From positions 1 to 54,784 of the forward strand of contig PFOM01000009.1 in the NCBI GenBank assembly GCA_002792535.1: a stretch of DNA of 54,784 nucleotides. The letters run 5' to 3'. The translations under genes were made by a program, and so were the position numbers. Below, piece after piece: positions 41,598 to 53,968 of the stretch; position 1 is the first letter of the stretch, and every line of letters begins with the position of its first letter. Source of the stretch: Candidatus Peregrinibacteria bacterium CG_4_10_14_0_2_um_filter_38_24 (GTDB taxonomy: Bacteria > Patescibacteriota > Gracilibacteria > UBA1369 > LOWO2-01-FULL-3). The notes below the pieces were generated by a model. It was not told the origin of the DNA. It saw only the letters and a list, made by a program, of their open reading frames with translations, and did no database searches.

Positions 41598-43890
41598 GAT
41601 ATTTTTTAAAATTGACGAAACTGAATCCAAGATAGGCATAAATCATGGCTATCTCTATAATCAAAGTCGTCCAGCTCAATTTTAGATCAAAATAAAAAAG
41701 TTCAAATAAAAGCAGAAATGAGGCAATAATCGGGACACCCATGGAGAAAATCAAAAATGCCCTCTTGTTTCTGATGATAGGGAAATACTTTTTCGTGATA
41801 TCTGTCAGATAGAAAACACATAAAAATAGAATAAGCAGTCCGGCATCCAAAATCGCATTAAAGACAACTGTGGAATTTTTTGCGAACGGAATTTCGTCTA
41901 TAAAATGAATAAGAACAGGGTGAATTATCCATAAAACAATCGTAAAAATAGCAAAAGCATAAGTAAAATAAATACCAACATAAGAAATTCTATGAACAGA
42001 TTTAAACCCGTCCATTTTTTCTAGTTCATGAAAAATATTTTCAAGATCCTCTATTCCATCAACCATTATTTTAACACTAAAATATGCCTCATCCTGTTTA
42101 TTAGAGCCATAACCTTTTAGGTGAGTCATGTCCGAAGAATATTTGTACAAGATGTCGGAAATGTCTCTAAGAAGCCCAAATCTATTCTTCGCGACAATTC
42201 TTAGGGTTACATTTATTCCCTCACTTCCTTTCTTTGTTAATGATTTTACGATATCAATAGCCTTCAGATTTCCCTCTCCTATAGCTATAAAAACACTTTG
42301 CATACTTTCAAAATCTTTATGAAAATATGCGTTAATGCCACCTTTCAATTTTTTAAAATTAAAACTCGTAATAAGATCAAGTCCAGCCATATCAAACTCT
42401 TGTTGAAGTATTTTTTTGCCCTCTTTTAATTTCGATACATCTGCGATTTCCCCTAGATATTCCCTTATTTTTGATTTCGCAATATTCGTTTTCGTAAAAG
42501 AAAGCCAGGAAATTTCAGGAGTTGAATCCTCGGAAGTTATTATTTCTACGATATCGCCCGTCTTTAATTTCGTAAGAATAGGATAAATATGTCCATTGAT
42601 TTCAGCTTTGCAAGCATGATTTCCAAAATCATCGGATACGGCATAAGCAAAATCTATTACAGATGCTTCACTTGGCAAATCGATGCGTTTTCCCATCGGG
42701 GTAAAAACGAATATTTTATCCTGAAATACATCGGATTTTAATTGTTCAAGAAAATTTTCACTACCATAAAGTTCATTATCCGATTCAAGAACATCGCTTA
42801 TCCAAGAAGAAAAAGCATTATCCTTATTTCTCTTGTTTAAAAGTGAAGGAATAAGTCCATAATTAGCCTGTTTTTGCATATCAGTCGTTCGTATTTGGAT
42901 CTCCGTAAGAATTCCGTCAATTCCAAAAACCGTAGTATGAAGGCTCTGATAGCCATTCATTTTAGGGCTGGCGATGTAATCCTTGAATCTTCCGACTTTT
43001 GGGACATACAACCCATGAATAATCCCAAGTGCTTGATAGCAAGAAGATACATCGTCCACAACAATTCTTATCGCGATTCTATCTTTTATCTCATTTATGG
43101 TTTTACCTTCAAGTTTAATTTTTTTGTAGATGTTGTATGAATTTTTCTCTTTTTCGAGAATTTTAGCTTTAATCTTTGCATCTCTCAGCTTTGAAGAAAG
43201 CTCTTTTACAAACTCACAAACAGAATCTTTATGTTTCAAAATATTCCCTTCAGTTTTTTCTCTTAATTTTTCGTACTCCGCAGGGAAAATATATTTGAAA
43301 CACAAATTCTCAAGTTCAGACTTAAAAGCCTGAATTCCTATCAGATTTGCAATCGGAACATAAACCTCAAGAGTTTCTTTTGAAATTCTCAATCGCTTTT
43401 CGGGTTTATCGATGAAGTGAAGGGTCCTCATATTGTGGAGCCTATCTGCAAGTTTGATTAGAATTACTCGAGGGTCTTTTATGCTATGAAGCAGAAGTTT
43501 TTTTAGTGACTCAACCTCTCTCTCCGCCATATGACTTTGGTAATGTACCTTAGCCAATTTCGTAATGCCGTCCACGAGAAATGCAACTTTTTCACCGAAT
43601 AGTTTTTTTATTTCAAAGATGGTGTGGCTTGTATCCTCAGGAACATCGTGAAGAAGCGCGCTTATAAGCACATCTTGTCCTGCATGTATTTCCGTCAAAA
43701 TAGAGACAACCGTCACAGGATGCACGATATATGGAGTTTCATTATCTTTTCTAAGTTGTCCGAAATGCGCATTTTCAGCGAACTCAAACGCTTTTCGGAA
43801 CTTTTTGTCATCAAAATCCGGAAGGTATTTTTTTATACTTTTTATCAACGAATTAAGATCAAAATACTTGCTGTAGTCTTTTTTCACCAT
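41590..43890 (-). CDS. rel: RelA/SpoT (p)ppGpp synthetase/hydrolase with C-terminal membrane domain
   Basis: 766 residues. Domains in order: HD hydrolase (about 40-190; SALLHDVPEDTSHT with the HD pair), synthetase (about 250-370; GRFKDYIASPKMNGYQSLHTTV with EIQIRT further on), TGS (about 395-455; IFVFTPMGKRIDLPSEASV), and ACT (about 555-635; NRFGLLRDISDILYKYSS). After the ACT domain the protein continues with four hydrophobic helices (about 643-766; e.g. YAFAIFTIVLWIIHPVLI, AGLLILFLCVFYL, GVPIIASFLLLFELFYF, IIEIAMIYAYLGFSFV), which standard Rel proteins lack. It would be held at the membrane. The HD and synthetase motifs look intact, so it should be bifunctional. Alternative: the tail is a fused gene from elsewhere. 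Confidence 0.9.
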   Translation of the reverse strand: MVKKDYSKYFDLNSLIKSIKKYLPDFDDKKFRKAFEFAENAHFGQLRKDNETPYIVHPVTVVSILTEIHAGQDVLISALLHDVPEDTSHTIFEIKKLFGEKVAFLVDGITKLAKVHYQSHMAEREVESLKKLLLHSIKDPRVILIKLADRLHNMRTLHFIDKPEKRLRISKETLEVYVPIANLIGIQAFKSELENLCFKYIFPAEYEKLREKTEGNILKHKDSVCEFVKELSSKLRDAKIKAKILEKEKNSYNIYKKIKLEGKTINEIKDRIAIRIVVDDVSSCYQALGIIHGLYVPKVGRFKDYIASPKMNGYQSLHTTVFGIDGILTEIQIRTTDMQKQANYGLIPSLLNKRNKDNAFSSWISDVLESDNELYGSENFLEQLKSDVFQDKIFVFTPMGKRIDLPSEASVIDFAYAVSDDFGNHACKAEINGHIYPILTKLKTGDIVEIITSEDSTPEISWLSFTKTNIAKSKIREYLGEIADVSKLKEGKKILQQEFDMAGLDLITSFNFKKLKGGINAYFHKDFESMQSVFIAIGEGNLKAIDIVKSLTKKGSEGINVTLRIVAKNRFGLLRDISDILYKYSSDMTHLKGYGSNKQDEAYFSVKIMVDGIEDLENIFHELEKMDGFKSVHRISYVGIYFTYAFAIFTIVLWIIHPVLIHFIDEIPFAKNSTVVFNAILDAGLLILFLCVFYLTDITKKYFPIIRNKRAFLIFSMGVPIIASFLLLFELFYFDLKLSWTTLIIEIAMIYAYLGFSFVNFKKYLS

Positions 43891-43925
43891 AAAAACGTTA
43901 AATTAGCGTCCGAAAAGATAAAAAA

Positions 43926-43954
43926 AGCATGTCACAAAACCACCATTCCGTCAA
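43926..43954 (-). promoter_or_regulatory. Weak candidate promoter of the Rel gene
   Basis: Minus strand: TTGACG (43954-43949), 17 bases, CATGCT (43931-43926). The -10 is poor. Confidence 0.3.
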
Positions 43955-43974
43955 CTTTTTTAATTATATGAAGA

Positions 43975-44003
43975 TTGAAAAATGGCTTAAAAAAGAGTAA
44001 TAT
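43975..44003 (+). promoter_or_regulatory. Promoter of the sortase gene
   Basis: TTGAAA (43975-43980), exactly 17 bases, TAATAT (43998-44003), 28 bases before the ATG. Confidence 0.65.
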
Positions 44004-44031
44004 ATACAGATTCAAACAAAAATAAAAACAA

Positions 44032-44901
44032 ATGACAGAATATTTCAAAATACATATAAACCCACACGAGTTTCCGCACGAGCAAATTCCGAAGGAGCCT
44101 CTACCTCAAAAAGAAGCTCCGGTGGAGGAACAAAGAACACTTAAAACCATATTGAAAGATGGTGCCAGGCAGATTATAGCTAGCGCGGTTATATTGGGAA
44201 TAGGTATTTTAGCTCTCAATTGGTCTGCATACTATGAAATCGCGAAAGATGAGTTCAAAACGCTTACCGGTACGCACGTGGAAAGCCCTTTAAACAAGCT
44301 TATAGAAACACCTAAAACGCCAGAAACAAGTCAAGCGGCGGACACAGCCAAAACAGCGCAGGCAAATACTCTAAACACTCAAAATATCCCGGCTTTAAAT
44401 ATAGAAATAGCCCCAAGTGACAATAGACTTATAATCCCTCGAATAGATCAAAATCTTCCGATTGTCAGGATTAGCAGTGAAACGCTTATAAGACGAGACT
44501 GGAGTGCTCTTGAGAAAGAAATGCAAAATGCTTTGCAAGGAGGCGTGGTTCACTACCCTGGAACAAGTATCCCCGGAGAATTGGGAAACATGGCTATTAC
44601 TGGGCACAGTTCGTATTTCCCATGGGATTCAGGCAGATTTAAAGATGTTTTTGCGCTTTTGCACAATGTCGTGGAAGGCGACAAAATAGTCATGTATTGG
44701 GAAGGCAAAAAATATATATATGAAGTAACCGAAATAAAGATCGTTCTTCCGAGCGACATATCTATCTTGAAACAAACTCCTGACAGTACATTGACTCTGA
44801 TAACATGTACTCCGGTTGGAACAAATCTAAAAAGACTTGTCGTCAGAGCAAAGCCAGTCGAAGATGTTGGCCAATCAAACGATGGGAAAATAAAAAGATA
44901 A
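44032..44901 (+). CDS. Sortase family transpeptidase
   Basis: 289 residues. An N-terminal membrane helix (about 50-70) is followed by a linker rich in Thr/Ala/Gln and a sortase domain. Catalytic residues: His in ITGHSSYF (about 190), Cys in TLITCTPVG (about 262), Arg in KRLVVRAKP (about 272). It cleaves a C-terminal sorting signal and attaches proteins to the envelope or links pilins. Class looks like D/E from motif spacing (TLxTC form). No protein with an obvious LPxTG-type signal was found in this window. Convergent with the following minus-strand pair, two-base gap. Confidence 0.92.
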   Translation: MTEYFKIHINPHEFPHEQIPKEPLPQKEAPVEEQRTLKTILKDGARQIIASAVILGIGILALNWSAYYEIAKDEFKTLTGTHVESPLNKLIETPKTPETSQAADTAKTAQANTLNTQNIPALNIEIAPSDNRLIIPRIDQNLPIVRISSETLIRRDWSALEKEMQNALQGGVVHYPGTSIPGELGNMAITGHSSYFPWDSGRFKDVFALLHNVVEGDKIVMYWEGKKYIYEVTEIKIVLPSDISILKQTPDSTLTLITCTPVGTNLKRLVVRAKPVEDVGQSNDGKIKR

Positions 44902-44903
44902 AC

Positions 44904-45332
44904 TTATAAATTTTGAAGATGTTTGAACAATTCTTCTTCTTCTTTCTGCTCTCCTGCTTTACTTAGGTTTTCTTCTTTCCTTATATTTGCCAATTTTTCT
45001 TTTATTGTAACTTCATTGAATTTAGGGGCTTGCGCAGGAGCTGACTCAGTTTCTGTAGCATATTCCTGATCAAGTTTTGCAAGTTGATTCTTTTCATTCA
45101 AAAGAATGCCTTGGAATTTGGTTATTTGATCTTCAGACATAATAGGCATGATTTGAAGCCAATATTCGCGTTCTTCAGTATTCATAGATTCTGTTTCGAA
45201 AATAAGCTTTATAAGATCCGGAAATTTTTCTCTAATAAGTTTTGGAACAATATAAAACGACTCCGCCTCAATAAGATATTGCTCGGCAGTTTTATTCTTA
45301 TCGACTACTATTTGTTGTGAAACTTGTGACAT
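44904..45332 (-). CDS. Hypothetical protein, second gene of a two-gene operon
   Basis: 142 residues, mainly charged helix (for example LIREKFPDLIKLIFETES and KEKLANIRKEENLSKAG), with no signal or membrane segment. No family recognised. The repeated Glu/Lys pattern suggests coiled coil. It starts three bases after the previous gene's stop, so its expression is coupled to a gene whose end contains a ten-G tract. Slippage there would alter the upstream frame and perhaps coupling. Confidence 0.65.
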   Translation of the reverse strand: MSQVSQQIVVDKNKTAEQYLIEAESFYIVPKLIREKFPDLIKLIFETESMNTEEREYWLQIMPIMSEDQITKFQGILLNEKNQLAKLDQEYATETESAPAQAPKFNEVTIKEKLANIRKEENLSKAGEQKEEEELFKHLQNL

Positions 45333-45335
45333 ATA

Positions 45336-45710
45336 CTAGATTATAAATACATCCCCCCCCCCTATTTCAAGCCTTTCTTTTATGTCCCTTACGCTATGAA
45401 CAAGATTTTGCATCTGGAAAGTCCCCGTGAAACCCGCATCATTAAGCCCTTTAATGTCTCTAATTTTTGAAAGAACATTAAATGCTTCAATATCCGCTTT
45501 CCCCTTTTTGTCTACAGGAAGTTGATCATAAACAGCATGATTGATCAAAGTTTCAGGTTTATAAAGGTCAATTGTGCCTTTTGAAATCAGATCAAGCACA
45601 GTATTTAAAAATTCTTCATCTTTCGGATCATTCCCCGCAGGTGTGGCCAAAGGGGTATTAAGCACCTTTTGTGTCTCGGGATCTATTTGATTATTTGTTT
45701 GTGAATCCAT
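45336..45710 (-). CDS. Hypothetical protein with a G10 tract near its 3' end
   Basis: 124 residues, acidic and helical (DEEFLNTVLDLISKGTIDL, ADIEAFNVLSKIRDIKG), no family recognised. Near its C-terminus a run of ten G encodes GGG plus part of Asp, followed by VFII and stop. The tract is unusual in such AT-rich DNA. The gene begins the operon, behind a near-perfect promoter, and is followed three bases later by another hypothetical gene. Phase-variable ending is possible (see findings). Confidence 0.65.
   Translation of the reverse strand: MDSQTNNQIDPETQKVLNTPLATPAGNDPKDEEFLNTVLDLISKGTIDLYKPETLINHAVYDQLPVDKKGKADIEAFNVLSKIRDIKGLNDAGFTGTFQMQNLVHSVRDIKERLEIGGGDVFII
45353..45362 (-). repeat. Ten-G homopolymer (C10 on the plus strand)
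   Basis: Ten consecutive C on the plus strand, G on the coding strand, inside codons for GGG. With one fewer the frame ends soon after as MYL; with one more it runs on about 17 residues past the present stop and into the next gene's start region. Confidence 0.9.
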
Positions 45711-45732
45711 TTTTTATTGAATTAATCTTTAA

Positions 45733-49367
<3,635 letters not shown>

Positions 49368-49391
49368 ATGTTTTTAAACTAGGAGAGCATA

Positions 49392-50480
49392 CTAGCACAT
49401 TCTTAGGGCGTGTTTAATCTTTTTTTCAAATATTTCCCTTGAAAAAATTTGCGCATGTCGGCGGATAGTATGTGGCAAATAGAACTTTTCATTATACATA
49501 AGCCTTGCGAGGCCATCTTCCATGGACTCAACAGTTTGTTCAAAGAAAAATTCTCCGGTCTTTCCTGAAATAACACTTTCGGTGACGCCACCTTTTCCAT
49601 AAGCCAAAACGGGCTTTCCGCAAGCCATCGCTTCGACAGGAGTAATCCCAAAATCTTCTTCCCCCGGGAATATAAGTGCGCGACAATTTTCCATATATTC
49701 TTTCACAGTTTCATCATCCTTAAATCCAAGAAAATCTATATTATCCCCAGCAATACTTTCGAGATATTCTCTCTGCGGACCATCCCCGATGACAATGAGT
49801 TTTCGGCCTATCTTATTGAAAAGTTGAACAGCAAGATCAATTTTTTTGTACGGAGTTAATGTGGAAACAATCAAGAAATAATTTGAATGTTCTTCTTTAG
49901 CGCGAAATTTTTCTGTATCAACGGGCGGATAAACAATATCGCTTTCCATTTTATAATATTTACTGATGCGTTTTTGTACATGTCTTGAATTTGATAGATA
50001 CCTCGTAGGCCTATCTGCCGCAATCGCATCCCATTCACGTAAATATTTCATTAAAGGCGCATAAAGAAAAGCCTTAAATCCTTTTATGTCATTTTCTTCT
50101 CGGTATTCATTCGAATAATCCCACGCATAACGCATAGGGGAGTGACAATAGCAAATATGTTTTGTTTCAAGAGGAGTGATAATTCCATGAGAATAAGCAC
50201 CACTCGAGCTTATGACGAAATCAAACCCTTCAAAATTCATTTCTTCGATAGCACGTGGAATTTTATGAGTAAGAAGCCGATATCTTTTTCTTATAAAACT
50301 TGGATAACTCTGCAAAAAAGAAGTTCGGACTCTTTCTTTCGGAAAAATATGCCCGACTTTTTTCTCGTCATAAAGCAAAGTAAAAATAGGAGCCGTGGGA
50401 AACATTTCAGCAAGTACTTTAAGCACACGTTCAGCTCCTCCAAGCTTAAGCAAAAAATCATGGACTAAAGCTATTTTCAT
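49392..50480 (-). CDS. Glycosyltransferase family 4 protein
   Basis: 362 residues, GT-B fold. KLGGAERVLKVLAEMFP at the start is the acceptor-site block, and FPGEEDFGITPVEAMACGKPVLAYGKGG (quoted only in part: EDFGITPVEAMACGKPV) is the nucleotide-sugar site with the ExxGxxxxE pattern. It probably transfers a hexose to a surface glycan. It follows the small lipoprotein gene directly and is near a second family member at 52688; both may feed the same glycan. Substrate unknown. Confidence 0.92.
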   Translation of the reverse strand: MKIALVHDFLLKLGGAERVLKVLAEMFPTAPIFTLLYDEKKVGHIFPKERVRTSFLQSYPSFIRKRYRLLTHKIPRAIEEMNFEGFDFVISSSGAYSHGIITPLETKHICYCHSPMRYAWDYSNEYREENDIKGFKAFLYAPLMKYLREWDAIAADRPTRYLSNSRHVQKRISKYYKMESDIVYPPVDTEKFRAKEEHSNYFLIVSTLTPYKKIDLAVQLFNKIGRKLIVIGDGPQREYLESIAGDNIDFLGFKDDETVKEYMENCRALIFPGEEDFGITPVEAMACGKPVLAYGKGGVTESVISGKTGEFFFEQTVESMEDGLARLMYNEKFYLPHTIRRHAQIFSREIFEKKIKHALRMC

Positions 50481-50897
50481 TTATTTTACTGGTTGCTCTG
50501 CTGGTGCCTCGTCGACTGCCGGCACTTCATCAGTTGGCGCTGTATCGGCGCTTATCTCTGCAGATGTAGGAGCCGTTACATCAATTCCTGAACATTCCTG
50601 TAAAGCTTTTGCTGTAACATTTTTAACCTCTTCATCTTTCTCGTAATTCTTTGTGATAGCTTCCATTCCTGCCTGATCCTCAGCATCAAATCCATAATTT
50701 GAATAAATAGCTTTTACTTTATCAGATGTTTCTGGAGTAGGAGCCATAGGATTTTCAGAAGTGAAAATCACGCAGAGCGCCTCAGAAGTAGCTCCAATAA
50801 AACGATCTTTTTCACTTTTAAAGAAGTTTGTTAGTTTGCATCCTGATAATGATAATAAAAACACAGTCGAAAGAAGAATTGCTAAACCTTTTTTCAT
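50481..50897 (-). CDS. Lipoprotein with disordered C-terminus
   Basis: 138 residues from the ATG at 50897 (MKKGLAILLS); the 50945 start in the track adds a stretch with Cys not fitting a signal. Signal peptide with lipobox LSGC (Cys about 20). The middle (RFIGATSEALCVIFTSEN, DQAGMEAITKNYEKDEE) may fold as a small helical domain; the tail is Pro/Ala/Glu/Asp-rich (DEAPAEQPVK), like the lipoprotein at 39551. Not assigned to a family. It ends one base before the glycosyltransferase start. Confidence 0.75.
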   Translation of the reverse strand: MKKGLAILLSTVFLLSLSGCKLTNFFKSEKDRFIGATSEALCVIFTSENPMAPTPETSDKVKAIYSNYGFDAEDQAGMEAITKNYEKDEEVKNVTAKALQECSGIDVTAPTSAEISADTAPTDEVPAVDEAPAEQPVK

Positions 50898-50947
50898 TTT
50901 GATAAAATTTATAGAATAAGGACAACTACAAAAGAAATTATACATTG

Positions 50948-52678
50948 TTAAAAATAGGTGTCAAATTTTCCGAGACTTTTCGTATTTAATACATCATCTT
51001 TAGTAAGCCATCCGCGCCTCGCATTGAAAACTCCATACTCCATAAAATCAGGTTGCTCTACGCTATGTGAATCAGTATCTATTACAAATTTTGCACCTTT
51101 GTCTTTCGCAATTTTGATAAATATATCTGGCAAATCAAGACGTGACGGACTTGAGTTTATCTCTATGGCTACATGATTTTGCACGCAAGCTTCTATCACT
51201 TTTTCCATATCAAATTCCATCGGCGCCCTTTTGTTTATGAGTCGTCCGGTCGGATGTCCGAGAATTTTCGCATAAGGATTTTCGATAGCCGTGAGAAGTC
51301 TTTCCGTCTGTGCGTCGTAAGGAAGCGTGCCATACATATGCGCACTGATTACCACTATATCAAGCTGTTTCAAAACATCATCATTAAAATCGAGTGATCC
51401 GTCTTTCAAAATATCAACTTCACAACCTTTCAAAATCCTGATTTTCCCTTTAAGTTTTTTATTTAATTCATCAATTTCTTTCCATTGTCTTTGAATATCT
51501 TTAGTGCTCATTCCATTCACTATCGCCATGATTGAAGAATGATCCGTCACTGCGAAATATTCGTATCCCTTCGCGATAAAAGCCTCCGCCATCTCTTCAA
51601 TACTTGCTTTCCCGTCGCTATAAGTAGTGTGATTATGAAGATCTCCTTTCATATCTTTCAGTTCTATAAATTCAGGGAATTTTTTATTTTTCAGTCCATA
51701 CTCGATTTCGCCATTATTGTATCGATTTTCAGGAATGATATAAGGAAGCCCGACACTTTTGAAAACCTCCTCTTCTGTTTTTCCAGCAATCATTTTCTCT
51801 CCTTTGAAAACACCATATTCATTTATTTTAAGCCCTTTTTTCTTTGCAAGATCGCGTATTTTTATATTGTGATCTTTGCTTCCAGTAAAATAATGCATCG
51901 CCGCACCAAAACTCTCATCATCGATAACGCGTAAATCCACTTGAATTCCACTTTGCAAAACAACGCTTGATTTAGTGTCCCCCTTAGAAAGAATTGTCAA
52001 AATCTCCCTATAAGAATTGAAATATGTCATCACTGTTTCACTACTCTTTTTCGGATTTTTTACTGTGACAAGAATATCGATATCGCCGATGGTTTCTTGT
52101 CTTCTGCGAAGGCTTCCCGCGTATCCAATCCTTTTTACATCGTCACATTTTTCCATAAAAGAAATAACTCTTTTAGCCTCTTGCATGGCTTCGGAAATCA
52201 GATGTCTTTTTGTCGAAAAATAAGCATGTTCAGAAATTGCCTTCATGATTTCATTTTCTGTTTTTTTTCCCATTCCGAGCAAATCGCGAACTTTATGTTT
52301 TTCGCATGCCTCCTTCAAATCGTTGATGCTCTGAACTTTCAAATTCAAATACAAAGCCTTCACTTTTTTCGGGCCTATTCCTCGTATTTCAAGAAGTTCA
52401 AGCAAACCTTTTGGGATGGCTTTTCTGAGCTCATCATGTTCTTCACATTTACCTGTATTCACAAGTTCAATAATCTTATCTTTCAGTCCTTTTCCAACAC
52501 TGGGAATATTTTCAAGTTGCCTCGGGTCTTTCGCAACAACATCGCGTAAATCATATGGGAAATTTGCGATAACATGTCCGGCTTTTCTATAAGCATTTAT
52601 TTTAAAAACACTATCTCCTTTAATATCAAAGATATCTGCCATCTCTTCAAATATCGAAGCAATTTTTTTATTATCCAT
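50948..52678 (-). CDS. polX: Family X DNA polymerase with PHP domain
   Basis: 576 residues. N-terminal HhH and Pol-beta-like domains: IPSVGKGLKDKI (about 52), IRGIGPKKVKAL, then the nucleotidyltransferase site YAGSLRRRQETIGDIDILV (about 185-203, GDxD catalytic pair). The C-terminal PHP domain starts at DLHNHTTYSDG (about 340) with further metal His/Asp (HPTGRL, DTDSHSVEQ), a probable 3'-5' exonuclease or phosphatase. It repairs gapped DNA. Spacing of nine bases to the upstream glycosyltransferase suggests one transcript. Confidence 0.95.
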   Translation of the reverse strand: MDNKKIASIFEEMADIFDIKGDSVFKINAYRKAGHVIANFPYDLRDVVAKDPRQLENIPSVGKGLKDKIIELVNTGKCEEHDELRKAIPKGLLELLEIRGIGPKKVKALYLNLKVQSINDLKEACEKHKVRDLLGMGKKTENEIMKAISEHAYFSTKRHLISEAMQEAKRVISFMEKCDDVKRIGYAGSLRRRQETIGDIDILVTVKNPKKSSETVMTYFNSYREILTILSKGDTKSSVVLQSGIQVDLRVIDDESFGAAMHYFTGSKDHNIKIRDLAKKKGLKINEYGVFKGEKMIAGKTEEEVFKSVGLPYIIPENRYNNGEIEYGLKNKKFPEFIELKDMKGDLHNHTTYSDGKASIEEMAEAFIAKGYEYFAVTDHSSIMAIVNGMSTKDIQRQWKEIDELNKKLKGKIRILKGCEVDILKDGSLDFNDDVLKQLDIVVISAHMYGTLPYDAQTERLLTAIENPYAKILGHPTGRLINKRAPMEFDMEKVIEACVQNHVAIEINSSPSRLDLPDIFIKIAKDKGAKFVIDTDSHSVEQPDFMEYGVFNARRGWLTKDDVLNTKSLGKFDTYF

Positions 52679-52687
52679 GAGGTAAAT

Positions 52688-53803
52688 TTACACATTACCT
52701 TTTAAAACATCCAGCGTTTTTTTTGCGCAATCTTTCCAAGAAAACAAAGACAATCTTGCAGAACCTTTTTCGGAAAGCTCATCTGTGTATTTCTTGTCAT
52801 TCACGAGTTTATCAAGGCCATCAGCGATAATCTGAACATCGTATGGGTCTATATAGTGACATGCGTCGCCTCCAACTTCGGGAAGACAAGAGACTCGAGA
52901 AGTCAAAACAGGTTTGCGATATGAAAACGCTTCCAGAATAGGAAAACCGAATCCTTCATACAAAGATGGAAATGCGAAAACAGTACAATATTTCATAAGA
53001 GTGGCTTTTTCTTCTTCAGTTACATATCCTGGCATAATAACTCTGTCATCAATTCCAAGATGCTTCACGATATTCAAAATTTTATCAAACCCAACTCCTC
53101 TCTTTCCGGCAAGAATAAGGTAAAAATCGCCATTTTGCTCCAAGAATTTATTGAACGCCTGAACAAGCCTTTCAAGATTTTTTTTACTTTCAAGTCGTCC
53201 GACAAAAAGTATGAATTTCATTTCTTTATTAATGCGAAAATTTTTGAAAAAATCAGATTCCGAAAATTGTTTTTCGATAACTTCATAGGAAATTTTTGAT
53301 GGACTAAAGCCATGGGGGATTACAATAATTTTTTCTTCCAAACATTTGAAAAAATGAATCAGATCATTTTTTGTCGCATTACTTGGAACAATAATTTTCG
53401 AAGCATGTCTCACTGCGTACTTTGTACTCCAATTCAGATAATTATATTGAAAAGAAGAATATGCATTTTTCAGATATCTAAATGCAACATCGTGAATAGT
53501 GATAACGCTTAGTTTCGGCCTTATTAGAGGCAAAACATGAGATGGAACAAAAAGCACATCAACCTTTTTTTTCATCATTTCAAGTGAAAGCCAAAAAAGA
53601 GTCCAAAGCCTTTTTGATTTTATTACGACATTGTGAATAAAATTTTTGTTCGCGATAGGGAGTTTCTCTTTAGAATAAAGGAAAATCTCATCATTCTCTT
53701 TTTCAGCAAGATCAAGCAATGAGTTTATAATATTGAAACTATACCACTCAACTCCTGTGGATTGTTCATGCCCGTATCTGGAAGCGTCTATGCCGATTTT
53801 CAT
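52688..53803 (-). CDS. Glycosyltransferase family 4 protein
   Basis: 371 residues from the ATG at 53803 (MKIGIDASRYG), the family start; the track start at 53908 adds a non-homologous stretch. GT-B fold with SVITIHDVAF and NYLNWSTKYAVRHA blocks and the nucleotide-sugar motif FPSLYEGFGFPILEAFSYRKPV (ExxGxxxxE). Predicted to add mannose- or similar sugars to a surface glycan. It stands upstream of polX in the same direction. Together with the second GT it makes glycan synthesis a theme of this block. Confidence 0.92.
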   Translation of the reverse strand: MKIGIDASRYGHEQSTGVEWYSFNIINSLLDLAEKENDEIFLYSKEKLPIANKNFIHNVVIKSKRLWTLFWLSLEMMKKKVDVLFVPSHVLPLIRPKLSVITIHDVAFRYLKNAYSSFQYNYLNWSTKYAVRHASKIIVPSNATKNDLIHFFKCLEEKIIVIPHGFSPSKISYEVIEKQFSESDFFKNFRINKEMKFILFVGRLESKKNLERLVQAFNKFLEQNGDFYLILAGKRGVGFDKILNIVKHLGIDDRVIMPGYVTEEEKATLMKYCTVFAFPSLYEGFGFPILEAFSYRKPVLTSRVSCLPEVGGDACHYIDPYDVQIIADGLDKLVNDKKYTDELSEKGSARLSLFSWKDCAKKTLDVLKGNV

Positions 53804-53968
53804 ATATTTTTTTAGCCCAAGGAATTTTAACGTAAAAACAGAAAAGAATCCAGTATTCGGAGTAATGATATATTCCTTTGACCTTAAGCTTCTTTTATTT
53901 ATCACCAAAGATCCACTAAATTGAACGCAATGCGGTCAAAGAAATATATCATTACTACAATTTGCGAA

